A DNA stretch of 64,000 nucleotides from NCBI GenBank assembly GCA_001695595.3, contig MBPM02000003.1, positions 2,418,001-2,482,000 on the forward strand, written 5' to 3'. A program made the position numbers and the translations under genes. Below are positions 27,501-38,700 of this stretch, in pieces; position 1 is the first letter of the stretch, and each line of letters starts with the position of its first letter. The notes under the pieces are model-generated. The model ran no database searches and was not told where the DNA came from. It worked only from the letters and a program-made list of their open reading frames with translations. The stretch comes from Plasmopara viticola (taxonomy: Eukaryota; Oomycota; Peronosporomycetes; Peronosporales; Peronosporaceae).

Positions 27501-30500
27501 AAATTTTTTATTAATTAGTTAGGTCAACTTAATCTGTACACCATATAAGAATAAACCAAATTTCTGGTGTTTCGAAATTGTTATTGCTAGCGGCTACTCA
27601 TACCATTAAGTTGTAAGTCATCATCACCCTTATCGGGCTTCGTTATACAAGTATTTGTTAATTTGGAAGCAGAGTAATCTGACGGACCCAAACAAGACAT
27701 GGCCCAAAGCCTTAATGCGTTGTTAATATGCAACACCGTATTTAAGACGAATCTTAGTGCATAATTCGCCTTTGAAGCGTACAACAGACGCTATTATGTT
27801 GAGTAATTGCGATAACATACGCTTCAGGTTAGAATATTCGGTGGACAAATGGCAAGCCAACATGAACTTATAGCAAAAATGCTTTTAATCGATGACGGCG
27901 ATGCGCACGGCTTTCCCATCTTTCTTTGCTGTTTTTTCTCTACTGTGTGATTTCTTATATAATTATTAGTTATCGAAAGTGAGGATCTCCTTAAAATACT
28001 GGACTCGAAATGATTGTAATTACCGAATATAGCTTCATAAACCTTGCATCTGCTATACAGCTCGCCGTATGTCATGATCGCTTTTTTAAAGGACGAAACA
28101 AAGCCTTGTTTCATCGGCTTCTCTAGAGAAAGGCGCGTGAAATGCACTTTTTCTTACTGCAGCCACAGCAGCGCATTTATTTTGTCTTTCTGAACTTAGG
28201 CTTATTGGACCAGAGTTAGTAGGCACAACCCACGACAATTTTTCTAGTAAAGCATAGTACTTTGGAGAAGCAAGCCTGTTTGCGGCTACGAAGAACGACT
28301 TAAATCATTTCTTCTAGTCTCACTTTCTATACTCAAACGGTTGTGTGCAAAACGAACCCGTGAAATGATTTCCCAGTGATATATGTCTACTACTTTTTCG
28401 CATGCTCGTATTAACAAAATACATGCAGTCCTTGCTTTAGGCAAAAGAGCATGGGCAGGAAGTAGCGTTTTCCCCACGTTCTTACGTACTTTAGGAAAGA
28501 AAGTAAAGTAGCTCTAAAAGTAAGCGTCCAGCTACTGACCTGACTCCCAGGATATAAAGTACAAACGCAACGCGAACAAGATTGTCTTATTAAATTCGCT
28601 TTCGTATTCATCTCAAACCCCTATTTTTGGACAACAAGGTGGTTAAAGTCGCTTTAACCGAGGCAACAAAATATGTACTGCTTGGGGCTTATATAAATAT
28701 TTTATTGGCGCGCTGTGACGCATTTAAGCTACTTACTGGCTGGACGACTTGTAACTAAAGAAGAAGAAAAAAAAGTTGGAACTTTCTTTCTGATTCAGAC
28801 CACTTTATTTTAAAAAAATCAGAAAGTCACAAAACCTCGGCTAAACATTATCAGCAGGTCAAAAAATGCGACTGTTTTCGCCTCGAGCAAACAAAGCTAT
28901 TCCTTAGGAAGTAATTTGTGATACCGAAAACAGTTTGCTAATAAGGAAAGCTCGGTTATTTGAATAAGATGGGACATCGTTTAAGCAGACCTTTACCGGT
29001 CCCGGAAAGTCATAAGTTGGCTTACACCACCATCCACCTCCCCAAGGTAATTCTGATGCACCGACGTCTCAGAAGCCTGGGATCGCCCAAAAAATCCGTG
29101 ACCTTACCACCAGGGTCAACCCCGAGAGCAATCTTAACTATGTAGACCGCTTTAAGCTGCTGTTCCAGACGGATGAAGTGCAAGGCCGAGGCAGGAGTAG
29201 CCTCCTCAAGCACCTTTCGGCCAGAAGCCATTTGTATGAAGGCAATTAACCTTAGAGTATGGCTGAAGGGCGATGTTGTTGTCCACGTTATGTCGAGCAC
29301 TATGATACAAGCCACCAGGTGGACGTCGCCGACAAAGGTGGCTTGCGATCCCCATCAAATTGAAGGCGCCGTAGCCTGAGGCCAGGAACTTCCTTTTCGC
29401 TAGACTAAGCAAGCGTCTTCGCTCCCCGATTATGACTTTGAAAAGTTGCGTGAAGGTGAAGTAATGTACTGCGTTACTGTACACTTTGAATCCATGCACG
29501 ACATCTGCATATGAGCTGTTAGCGTGGATACCTTTCTCGTGTTGTCTTCGTTTTTAAAGTAACCATAATTTTGACGGAGGAAAGCATCGAATTGAGCGCA
29601 TATTGAAAGTGAGATATCACACTGCTCAACGACTTTAAAGCACTTAGTCGGTGTGTACCCACTCTTTGCTTTGCTGTCCATTGCGTTATAATTGATTACG
29701 TGAAAGCACAAACCTCAACACTACCAGTACAAGAAGCTTAAAATCAAATTTGCATCTTCATCCTGAACATGGATACGGTTTATAGTTCTTAAGTTCTTAT
29801 TCTTTTTTGTATATGTTTTCTGTGGAATCAAGATGGGACTTATTTGGTAGCTGTCTTTTTTACGTTGTAATTTTGAAAAAGTATTTAGACGACGTGGACG
29901 ACCATCCACGGACATATTTTATCCAAGCTTTTGCCTAGACCCCAAGACTGCCGTCATTTACGTTAAGACCGGCATGTGGCTCAAAGCTCGAGGTGTGGCA
30001 ATTACAAAAACGGCTTTTGCAACTCGAAAGCCGTCTTATTTGCCACTTGGCAGCAGAACTGCCAAGTGCTGAAAGTGTATTTAAGGCCAGCTACGATGTT
30101 TACAGTTGACGCTGTTGGTAGTGGCTTGTTGTGCCCTCGTCGTGGCGATCTGGGCCATTCCTCTCACGACCATCACTAGCTAAACAAGACTTAATGAGTT
30201 GTGCGTCTTTAGTGATAAGGCCTTATAGCCTCGACTGTGGTCTGAGAAATTTTGTGTTTCGACCAATTATCAACTCAACTTTTTACAAAGACTAAAACAG
30301 CCTCTGCTCGGAAAATGACTTGGATCGCACTTGGTGGAGGAAGATATGCTTTGTGGTGATGCCTTGACCGTGGGAGGCTTGCTGAACTCAATGCAGAGGA
30401 GGGTGGCAAGAACGAATTCAGATTTTCCCAGCAATTGTTGTGTCGGACGTATGAGACGACAGTGGTTGTAGATTTTTTAATTTGCATGTTAGAGATGGAG

Positions 30501-31040
30501 GCTAACAAGGGTCGATAAAGAGCACGACTACTAGTCGGAGGTCTTCAATTACATTCTTTTTGTACTGTTTCTATTATCAAAATGATAGTCCTATGCACAC
30601 CCTATCCTCTGGATAACGACCTATGTGTATTAAATTTTAGGAGCGTAAACTAAAGTAAATTTACTGTCCGCAAAGCCTGATAAATTCCCGAGATTATGCA
30701 AATCATTTTTGTCCGACTTTAAAATATGGTGAAAGTGTCGTTTGGAGAAAGGGAAACATTGAGCTCTGGTGTGGCCAAAGGCGATCCAAGAACGCCAGTT
30801 CTTCAACGTACTATCTTGCCAGGTGTCCTTCATTAATATTCTCAATTAAGTCCAACATATGTAACACGAAGATTACTTGCAGTAATGCTGTCCAGGGTGT
30901 GCAACATACACTTCGAGTCCAGAACCTCCAGCAACAGACTGAGTACAAAATCAAAAGCCGTCTGAAACTTTTCTCAAAGAATGCGCCACAAAGCAGAAAT
31001 ATTTACAGGTAATGCAGCTCGGACACAACGATATATCGAA
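27501..31040. other. Gene-free stretch with possible transposon remains
   Basis: No intact gene. Minus-strand frames between about 29,020 and 29,710 (for example containing LEQQLKAVYIVKIALGV) overlap in different phases and look like broken transposon coding sequence without a diagnostic motif. An imperfect inverted repeat lies near 28,775-28,830 (CTTTCTGATT paired with AATCAGAAAG). The tandem hairpins at 30,010-30,068 are listed separately. Confidence 0.45.
30010..30068. repeat. Two consecutive perfect short hairpins
   Basis: ACGGCTTT and AAAGCCGT form an 8-bp stem around a 9-base loop (about 30,010-30,034). Nine bases later CACTTGGCAG and CTGCCAAGTG form a 10-bp stem around CAGAA (30,044-30,068). 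No gene adjoins. The pair could be a structured RNA, a transposon end or a coincidence. Confidence 0.55.
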
Positions 31041-31044
31041 CTAG

Positions 31045-31745
31045 CCATAACTTAGCGAATAGGGCCTCTTTTTTAGCTCTGAGACGTCGTACGGCCACGG
31101 ATTAATCCCGTCTAGCTATTTAGATGTGCACAAACTCATTATAGCCAAAACTTGGCAAATAATGACATTGTTCAAGCGCTGAGGCGTCGTTCGGTCACGG
31201 ATTAGTCTCGTCTTTGTATCCAAGCGTGCACAGACACGTCATAGCAATAGCTTAGCGAAAAATGACCTTGTATAAGCGCTGGGGCGTCGTACGGCTTCGG
31301 ATCAGTCTAGTTTATCTATCTAGACGTGCACGGACTCATTATAGCCATAACATAGAAAAAGGACTCTTTTAAGCGCTGAGTCGTCGTACGGCCACAAGTC
31401 AGTCTCGTATATCTATCGAGACGTGCACGGACTCATAATAGCCATAACCTAGTTCACAATGACTCTTTTGTAGCGCTGAGACCTGAGACATTGTACAGTC
31501 ACGGATGTGTCTTGTCTATCGTCCACAGACTCATTATAGCCATAAATTAGCAAATATTGGCTCAGTTTAAGCGCTGAGACGTCGTACGGCCACAAATGTG
31601 TCCCGTCTATCTATTTAGACGTGCACAGACTCAATATTCCTATAACTTAGCAAATAACTCTGTTTAAGTGCTGAGACGTCGTATGGCCAAGAAATGTGTC
31701 TCGCCTATCTATCTAGACGTGCACGAACTCCTGTTAGCCATGACT
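31045..31745. repeat. Minisatellite, about 100 bp x 7
   Basis: Seven imperfect head-to-tail units contain GAGACGTCGTACGGCCAC or a variant near 31,081, 31,181, 31,283, 31,377, 31,485, 31,577 and 31,673, with spacings of about 92-108 bases. Each unit also has a TCTATC-TAGACGTGCAC block and a CTCATTATAGCCATAACTTAG block. It ends about 500 bp before the DRC3 start codon. No open frame runs through it. Confidence 0.8.
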
Positions 31746-32263
31746 TACGCCGAAGGTGGAACTAATATTTACGTGATTAATCGTGTGGTCAATGCTCGCC
31801 ACTATATCCAATCGACTAGATCGCACGACGCGTAACTTGTCACCAATGTCGCCTACGGTAACCACCTGCTTTTACAATTTGCTCCATCGTACACCTGACC
31901 TGCCCGGTCTATATTTGCCCTCTAATGCTGTGGCTTTTTCGTCGCATAGCAGTTACGTCCTTTGATTTTGCCCTGCTAATGGAGTGGAAGTGTCACCTCG
32001 TTACTTTGCACCAAATCAACCAACACAATCGCCTCAGTTATGTCACACTCGTGGGATTCATTAAGTGCACAAATAGAAGGAGATTATCTGACGTCATTGT
32101 ATATATCGAACGCAGTCATTTTTAACCAACGAAGCGTAGAAGCCAAAGCATAATCAAAGACCGCGGCGAGACATTCACTCAAGATTTGACAATATACTGC
32201 AAAACCGTTTTATTACTATTTCAATTACATTAGGGTGTCCCGTCGTGTCGGGGTGTAGTAGCC

Positions 32264-34039
32264 ATGTATCGATTAGGTGTCCGACACGCTGAGGTGGCCG
32301 TAATCAGTGACGAGCTGATTAGAAAGGTGGCTCGTGCAGACTCGGATCCCGTCAACAACAACGCCATTGATGAGGTCGACCAAAATGTGGACTTTGGTAA
32401 GCTTCAGACCCTTTCACTGTCGTTTCAAAACATTTTCAAAATGGAAAATCTTGAGACACTGCGCCTAATCAAAAAGCTGCAGCTTGACAACAACGTGTTA
32501 CAAGAAATTGATGGAATTGGTCACCTCGTGCATCTTGAGTGGCTTGATCTGTCATTTAACAACATTTCGGCGATCAGAGGCTTGGAGAATCTTGTCAAAC
32601 TAACAGATTTGAGTCTCTACAGTAACTCCATCGCAAAACTCGAGAACCTTGACACACTTAAGGAACTACAGGCATGTATGGTAATGATTATTAAGTCCAT
32701 ACACAGCTGCTTATTTTCCGGTGCAGGTATTGTCGATAGGAAATAACTTGTTGCCATCCACCGAGGGGTTACTGCACTTAAAGTGTCTCGGAAACTTGCG
32801 TGTACTTAATTTGAGCGGCAATCCTGTGTGCTCTGACCCGGAGTATCGACCGTACGATTTCGTTTATTGACTCGCTTTACGATAAAAAATTACAATTAAC
32901 TGCAGGTTTTTACTCGCTCATTTAGAAAAGCTCAAGTATCTGGACTACGCGTTAGTAGACGACAGTGAAACGATTCAAGCATGCGAGCAGTATCAGGATG
33001 AGCTTGAGGAATTAAAAGAGATTCGGGCTATTGAAGACGCTGCACTGGCACGCGAAGTTGAGCAGCAAAAATATCTGTGCATGCTTAAGGACGCAAACGT
33101 CATCATTCTCGAAGTACGCAACTTTTTGTCAATATTGTAATACTTGGATGTTTAATCTGCTTGTCAGAGTTTGTTTAGTGATATGTTTAAGGAGACAAGG
33201 AGATTGGAAAGATTGAAGTGCTTCCAGGACTGCGAAATATCATCGATGACTATTCGGAAAAGGCCACGGCGGCAACTGAGGAGGTGAAGGCTGTTGTTCT
33301 GGGAAAACATCTCAACTTGACTGAAGAGGTTGACAGTTTCAAGGCGACTTATGAGAAACTTCAGACTGACGCCCAAGAAGCCAGCATTCGGGCCATCAGT
33401 CTTCATCGTCAAAGAGTGAAAGAGCTTTTAAAACAAGCCGCTGCGACCCATACGTCAGAAGCTGATGAGTCGAGCTCGGAAATGGGTCAGCAACTTCTTC
33501 AGGAGGCCAACCTTTCTAGCGAAAAACTTCACAACGAGCTCATGAATCTCGAATCTGACGTCGTAGAAACCGCACAAGAACTTATTGCTGCAATGGAGAA
33601 TTCCATTGATGTGGTAAGTTCCGAGGCGCGGGATGTCACCATTGAACACTTTCGTACGATTGAAAATTTGGAAAATAATTTTTTTGAAAACGTCAGTCAA
33701 CTCGCAGTCACTCTACTCGAAAGAATGACGTCGGATGATGGCGAAGATGATGATTATCTAAATGACGAGTGTCGCGCCATTTTGAATGATCGAGATGCTT
33801 TAAACAATGCTATAAACGGATCTCATGACATTCACATTGGAAAATTGCTTGCACAGGAAGATGCCATGCGTGATCAAAGTCTTGCTAAGGTCGCTGAGAT
33901 TATTAGAGGTGTAAAGAGTCAAGAATGGTCTCGTAACCGCGCTCGAGTTGCCGAAATTCTTGATTTGAAGGAAAAGCACTTGGCCGATATCGACCACGTT
34001 CGTGATGAGATTAACTTTGTAGATGAAGAGGTCTATTAG
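32264..34039 (+). CDS. DRC3: Dynein regulatory complex subunit 3 (LRR protein), apparent 1-base loss
   Basis: DRC3 (LRRC48) is an axonemal protein of the nexin-dynein regulatory complex, which controls ciliary beating. Exons: 32,264-32,671; 32,727-32,851; 32,906-33,113; 33,168-34,039. The N-terminal half has SDS22-type leucine-rich repeats (LQLDNNVLQEI, LDLSFNNISAI, LSLYSNSIAKL, LSIGNNLLPS, LNLSGNPVC) and an LRR cap ending YLDYALVDD; the C-terminal half is charged coiled coil. Length, about 538 residues, suits the family. Intron 1 appears to start with GC, since CAG|GC keeps the LRR register (LQVLSIGNN). In exon 4 the frame MFKE (to about 33,193) and the frame DKEIGKIEVLPG differ by one base, near GGAGAC, so as written the protein is interrupted unless an acceptor at 33,199 is used. 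A flagellar gene suggests zoospore formation. Confidence 0.87.
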
Positions 34040-34398
34040 TAATAAGCCTTTCTACTTTGCCCAATGATCCCTGTGTTGTTTATCATCACTGTCCTGTCGC
34101 GCGAAGTCCGTCAATACTTTTGAAGGGATTCCCTACCAGCGACCTCGACATAACTTTTCGTGATAGCAGCAACGTGATGATGCAACCGGAATTGCGTTAC
34201 TTTACAAAGAATGTAGTGCTTTAAGCTTAAACGACAATAAAAGATCTACGTGGATTTTCGACCGATTCTGCGACTACTATTTTGTAAGTTATAGTACTAC
34301 AATAGTCTTCTGTGCAGGAAGACATAACATTGGCATTAGTGTTACAAAAATTTGGCTCAACAATCTCTTATTGCCCAAGCTACAAGTCTTTACTACGT
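34040..34398. other. Short convergent intergenic region
   Basis: The 359 bp between the DRC3 stop and the stop of the CHORD gene hold the two 3' ends. AATAAAA at about 34,235 could serve polyadenylation of DRC3. Nothing else was seen. Confidence 0.4.
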
Positions 34399-35503
34399 CT
34401 ACGCCGTCTTGATGTCTGAGTGTGCGGATATGACGCATCCAGGAACCTGAAGGAACGATTCAAAATCGTATTTAACTTTTTTCGGACAGCAGCTCCAGAA
34501 TTTTCCGGCATCATGGAAAACGGGAGGACCAGCATGATGCTTGCACGACATTTCTGTATTCTCAACTACTACGTACTCCTGCTGACATCCATAATTGACG
34601 CAGTTTGCTTTGCCATCAGTTCGCTTGGGAGGTGGAGCCGTCCCACTGTCTTTAACTGCAGAGACGGCAGTCACCGCTCCCGGATTCTTCTGATTGTAGT
34701 CTTCAATTGACTTTAAAGGAGCTGCAGGCGAAGCCAAAGCACCGGCAGAGTTTGCCGCCGCACTTTCAGCTGCGGATACGGTTGGCGATGCGGCAAACTG
34801 CTTGTCAGGTCCCACCTCCGAATGGCGACCTATAACGCACGGCTCGATCTTCTCAAAGTCGTCCCAGTCGAAAACCATCTTTGACGAGCAGCACTGCCAG
34901 CCCTTCTTCATGTCATGAAATAGGGGCGGAAGTTTGTGATGGCGACACGCTTGATCACTGTTCTCTCTCTCCAAAAATTTCTTCTGACAACCGTGGTTCT
35001 TGCACTGCTTGTACTTTTTATCCGACGTGACAGCCGCAACAAAGTCTGCAGCAGCAAGCATCAATTAAATTGGTCGCCACCAACATATACCATATCTGCA
35101 GTCTGCTTACTTTGAGCGCGCACAGGCTTAAGCGTGGATGCACCATTTTTGAGAAACAGGTCGTCGTACTTTTGAACAGCAGTGTGCAGCAACTCGTCGC
35201 CATACAGCGTCAAAGTGCTTTTCTTTTCTAAATGCACCTGCGTAGCATCTAGCGTATGGTTTGGCTTTTTAGTGTTGTAATGTTCCACAAAAAACTGCGT
35301 GTATAAAAGCACAATCAGCATTCGAGACCATGACCCTTCCAGAACATTCGTTGACGCACATCTTTAAGGTAATCGACAGTGTGGCCTGCCCATTTGGATG
35401 GTAGTGTCATTTTAAGAGTAAGTGCTTGCAGTTCAGTGCCATCCTCGTAATGCATGTACACTTTCTTGGACACTGCACCCTCGATCTTGGCTGGCGTCGT
35501 CAT
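34399..35503 (-). CDS. Two-CHORD zinc-binding protein (RAR1/CHORDC1-like)
   Basis: Three exons: 35,360-35,503, 35,111-35,294 and 34,399-35,045; both introns are 65 bp GT-AG; 324 residues. Two cysteine- and histidine-rich domains are complete: CHORD-I begins CKNHGCQKKF and continues ACRHHKLPPLFHDMKKGWQC to CVIGRH; CHORD-II begins CVNYGCQQEY and continues CKHHAGPPVFHD to CVISAH. CHORD proteins such as plant RAR1 and animal CHORDC1 act as HSP90 co-chaperones with SGT1. As in RAR1, no C-terminal CS domain follows. Ahead of CHORD-I are about 110 residues (VYMHYEDGTELQALTLKMTL, then FFVEHYNTKKPNHTLDA) that I do not recognise and that are not part of the usual CHORD architecture. The start is the ATG before TTPAKIEG; an upstream in-frame extension looks non-coding. 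It is divergent from the TOG gene, 207 bp away. Confidence 0.9.
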
Positions 35504-35710
35504 ATCGCTTGTTTGCTTTTTTTTGATGTTTGGAAAGTTGTCGAACAAGGAAGTGGACCACATCATCAATCTCTGCAATCATTTAAAGCAGTTGACAGAA
35601 AAATTGCATGCTCTTGCTCGAGAATGGGACGTACTTTTTAATATTTGAAAATATGGACCGCGCGCGATTTTATTTAAATTGTTGCACGACTATCATTCTG
35701 CTTTCTTGCT
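35504..35710. promoter_or_regulatory. Bidirectional promoter region
   Basis: Only 207 bp separate the CHORD gene start codon (minus) from that of the TOG/coiled-coil gene (plus), so both promoters and 5' leaders must lie here or overlap coding sequence. A T-rich run (about 35,515-35,524) and an AT-rich patch (TTTTATTTAAATT, about 35,668) are present. The plus-side initiator is listed separately; none is evident for the minus side. Confidence 0.55.
35693..35707 (+). promoter_or_regulatory. Initiator-like element of the TOG gene
   Basis: TCATTCTGCTTTCTT matches most of the oomycete initiator consensus TCATTYYNCAWTTT (established from Phytophthora promoters) and ends 3 bases before the ATG at 35,711. 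If used, the 5' leader would be very short. Confidence 0.45.
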
Positions 35711-38700
35711 ATGCGGGGTGACCAGCGCACTAACATGAGCCTCATGGTGCGTCTCTGCAGCCCTCTTTTTGCTTTTATGGTCACCTTTCATGCTCTCTTA
35801 TTTGCCTGCGCAGTCCTTTGGAGGCAAGTCGAATGCCATGCTAGAACTCGGCAGACGGCTAATCCAACCCGACGAGGAATGGAAAGACAAGTGCGCGGCA
35901 TTTACGGAGCTGCGCGATATTATCGTAAAATCTTTTACACTGCAAAGCGAGTCTTCAAATGTACAAGAGTCTGCAGCAGCTGAAGACGCCGCGAATCTTT
36001 TCACCCCCGAAAATGTGCAAGCGCTGACGCAGCCTTTCCGTGTGACACTTACGGATCTGCGCTCTACGGTTGTCAAGGAGGCGTGTATCACGCTTTCGTT
36101 GCTAGCTCAGAAGTTGGGACCCTTACGATGCAAGATTCTTGTGCGTGACGTGTTTCCTACGCTGCTAGACGCACGGGGAGGATCGAACAAAGTGAGATGC
36201 GACCAATATGACTAAAGTCCATTGGGTCTGAGATTACTTTGTAATGTGCTGACAGGTTAATACTACTGCTATTCACAATTGTATTGAGACCATTGTAACT
36301 GATACTCCAAGTCGATTTGTGCTGGCACCTGTGTTGCAAGTGTTGAATACCAGCAAGTACGTTATGAATCGAGCTTTAAGAACTTAATCGAGTATTGGGC
36401 TGACAATTTGTTGACCTTGATGATTGTAAGGAACCGCGAAGTGCGAGAGAGCTGTATTCATTATACTTGTTTGGCATTGGAAGGCTGGAATAGCGCTGTT
36501 CTTGAACGCTTTAGAATACCTCTGCAATCAGCTATCGCGGTGAGTCTGCATCATTTTAAAATGTGGTGTCGTGACAAACGGTACTTTGTGCGGATCCATA
36601 AAGGCTGCGCTAAGCGACGCATCACCTAAAGGACGAGAAAAGGCTCGCGATTGCTACTGGTATGTTAGGGATGGGCAATTGTCAAAAGACTATTATTTCA
36701 ATTTATATATTTTGTTTGAGAATAGGAACTATATCTCTATTTGGCCACACGAAGCTGAGAGGTACAGTTATAAATCTACTGCGTACCAAAGCAACCAATA
36801 GCCTATGTGAATTTCTAGGATAACCGATTTGCTGGTCGAAGAAGTGAAGAAACATTTGAAGCGATCTCGAGACAAAGACGGCATCGGTATATCACTCCAG
36901 GTCAATCCTTTGCGTTTTTTTATTGATTACGATTTTTAACGATGCACTTTTGTGGGTTGGATGTTTAGCCTTCCAAGCGCAGACATCTAGTGACGATAAC
37001 AAATACGATTTCTTTGCGAAACGCTGCAAATAATCTTACTGCTGGAAACAATGCACACTCAAGCGAACTTGTAAAAAGATCAAGCAAACATACAAAGTAT
37101 CGAGCAGGCACAAAGCTGCGTTCTCTTGATAAGAAAATAATTCCTCCAGTGCTTGGCACAAAAAAAGGGGCTATACAGGCATCACTGCAGAAAAGAGACA
37201 GTACAATCGCTGCGACTGAAGCTGTTCTTCTAAGTCAAATCCCTTCAACACCGCCTTCAGCACTAAGAAAAGTTTGGACGGGCGACATGCCATCAAAAAT
37301 TTCAACGCCACGTGCCACTCGAATGTCAACGACCTCACTTCGGCAACATGCGCCGATGCACAATGAAAGAAAGTGTGTCCAGCTCAAAGAGGAAAATGCA
37401 TTGCTTTCAAAACAATTGAAAGCCAAGGTCCACCAACTTAAAGAACTACGCGAGCAAATTCACGTGATGGATGATGAAAAACAGCAAAGCGAATCAATGC
37501 ACAAGGCTGCTATGGCAGCAACTATGGATGCTTATGCAAGAGACACAGCAACACAACAAAAGATCCAGTTTGCTCTCGCCGAACAACTGGCAAGTCAAGA
37601 AGAGGAGCTAGAGCGAATGCGAAATTGGCGAAAATCATCAATATTTTCAGTCCAACCTTCGCCATCAACGATGAGATGTGCAAAGAACAAGCCGTCTTCA
37701 TTGACAGAGCAGCCAGACGTCACTACAGCGGAGGTTCAAGAAATGGAAACTTCGAGGAGCAGTAAGTCTAGTTTGGAGAAACCTTCGTTCGGCCAAATTG
37801 CGCAATCGGGTGAGCTGCAGGCCAAAAAGTATGCCATGGAAGCCGCTTTTCAGGGAGAGAAGCGCATCTTGGCGACCAAGGTATATTGTCCCTCGGACGC
37901 GCTGATTCGGTACGGATTGAAGGATGAGCGTGCGACTCAGCTAGGGAGAGATTTGTCATCGTTGTTGAAACAGCTACAAGCCACAACGGCGAAGCTGGAG
38001 ACGTCAAATGCCGAGGCAAGCCACAAGATAGGAGCATTGCGGAGCGAGAAGTTACTTTTAGATGAGCTTCTGTCAGTCCAGAATACGCAGCTGGAAGAGC
38101 TCCAAGCGAAGCAGTATTCTTTGATAGCCGCCATTGGGGAAGAGAATCGCATGTTGACATTGAAGGTGTCACCTTTGAATAGTGGTCAGTCGATACTGAC
38201 TCAGTACGAAGTGAAAAACGAGCGTTTGGCTCAGTTAGGGAGGGAGTTGTCATCGCTGTTGGAGCAGCTACAAGCCACCACGGCGAAGCTGGAGGCGTCG
38301 AACGCCGAGGCAGGCCACAAAATTGAAGCATTGCGGAGCGAGAAGTCTGCTTTAGAGGAGCATTTGTCAGCCCAAAGAATGCAGCTAGAGGAGCTTCAGG
38401 CAAAGCAGTACTCTGTGAATTCCGATTCAGAGGAAGAGAAACGCATGTTGGCGATGGAGGTATCTGCTTTGAAAAGCAGTCAGTCGGAAGCGCTGACTCA
38501 ATGCGATGAGAAGGACAAGCGTTTTGCTCAGCTAGAGAGGGAGATGTCGTCGTTGTCGGAGCAGCTACAAGCCACTATGACGAAGTTGGGGGCATCAAAT
38601 GCTGAGGCAGGCCACAAGATAGAAGCGGTGCGGAGCGAGAAGTCTGATTTAGAGGAGAATTTGTCATCCCAAAGTATGCAACTGGAGGAGCTTCAGGCAA

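Noticed and set aside
31045..31745. Regularly spaced repeats considered as a CRISPR array
   Set aside because: Units are about 100 bp and degenerate over their whole length, with no short constant repeat alternating with unique spacers, and the genome is eukaryotic.
35504..35578. N-terminal extension of the CHORD protein upstream of 35,503
   Set aside because: The extra residues are lysine- and methionine-rich without conservation signals and occupy the short shared promoter.
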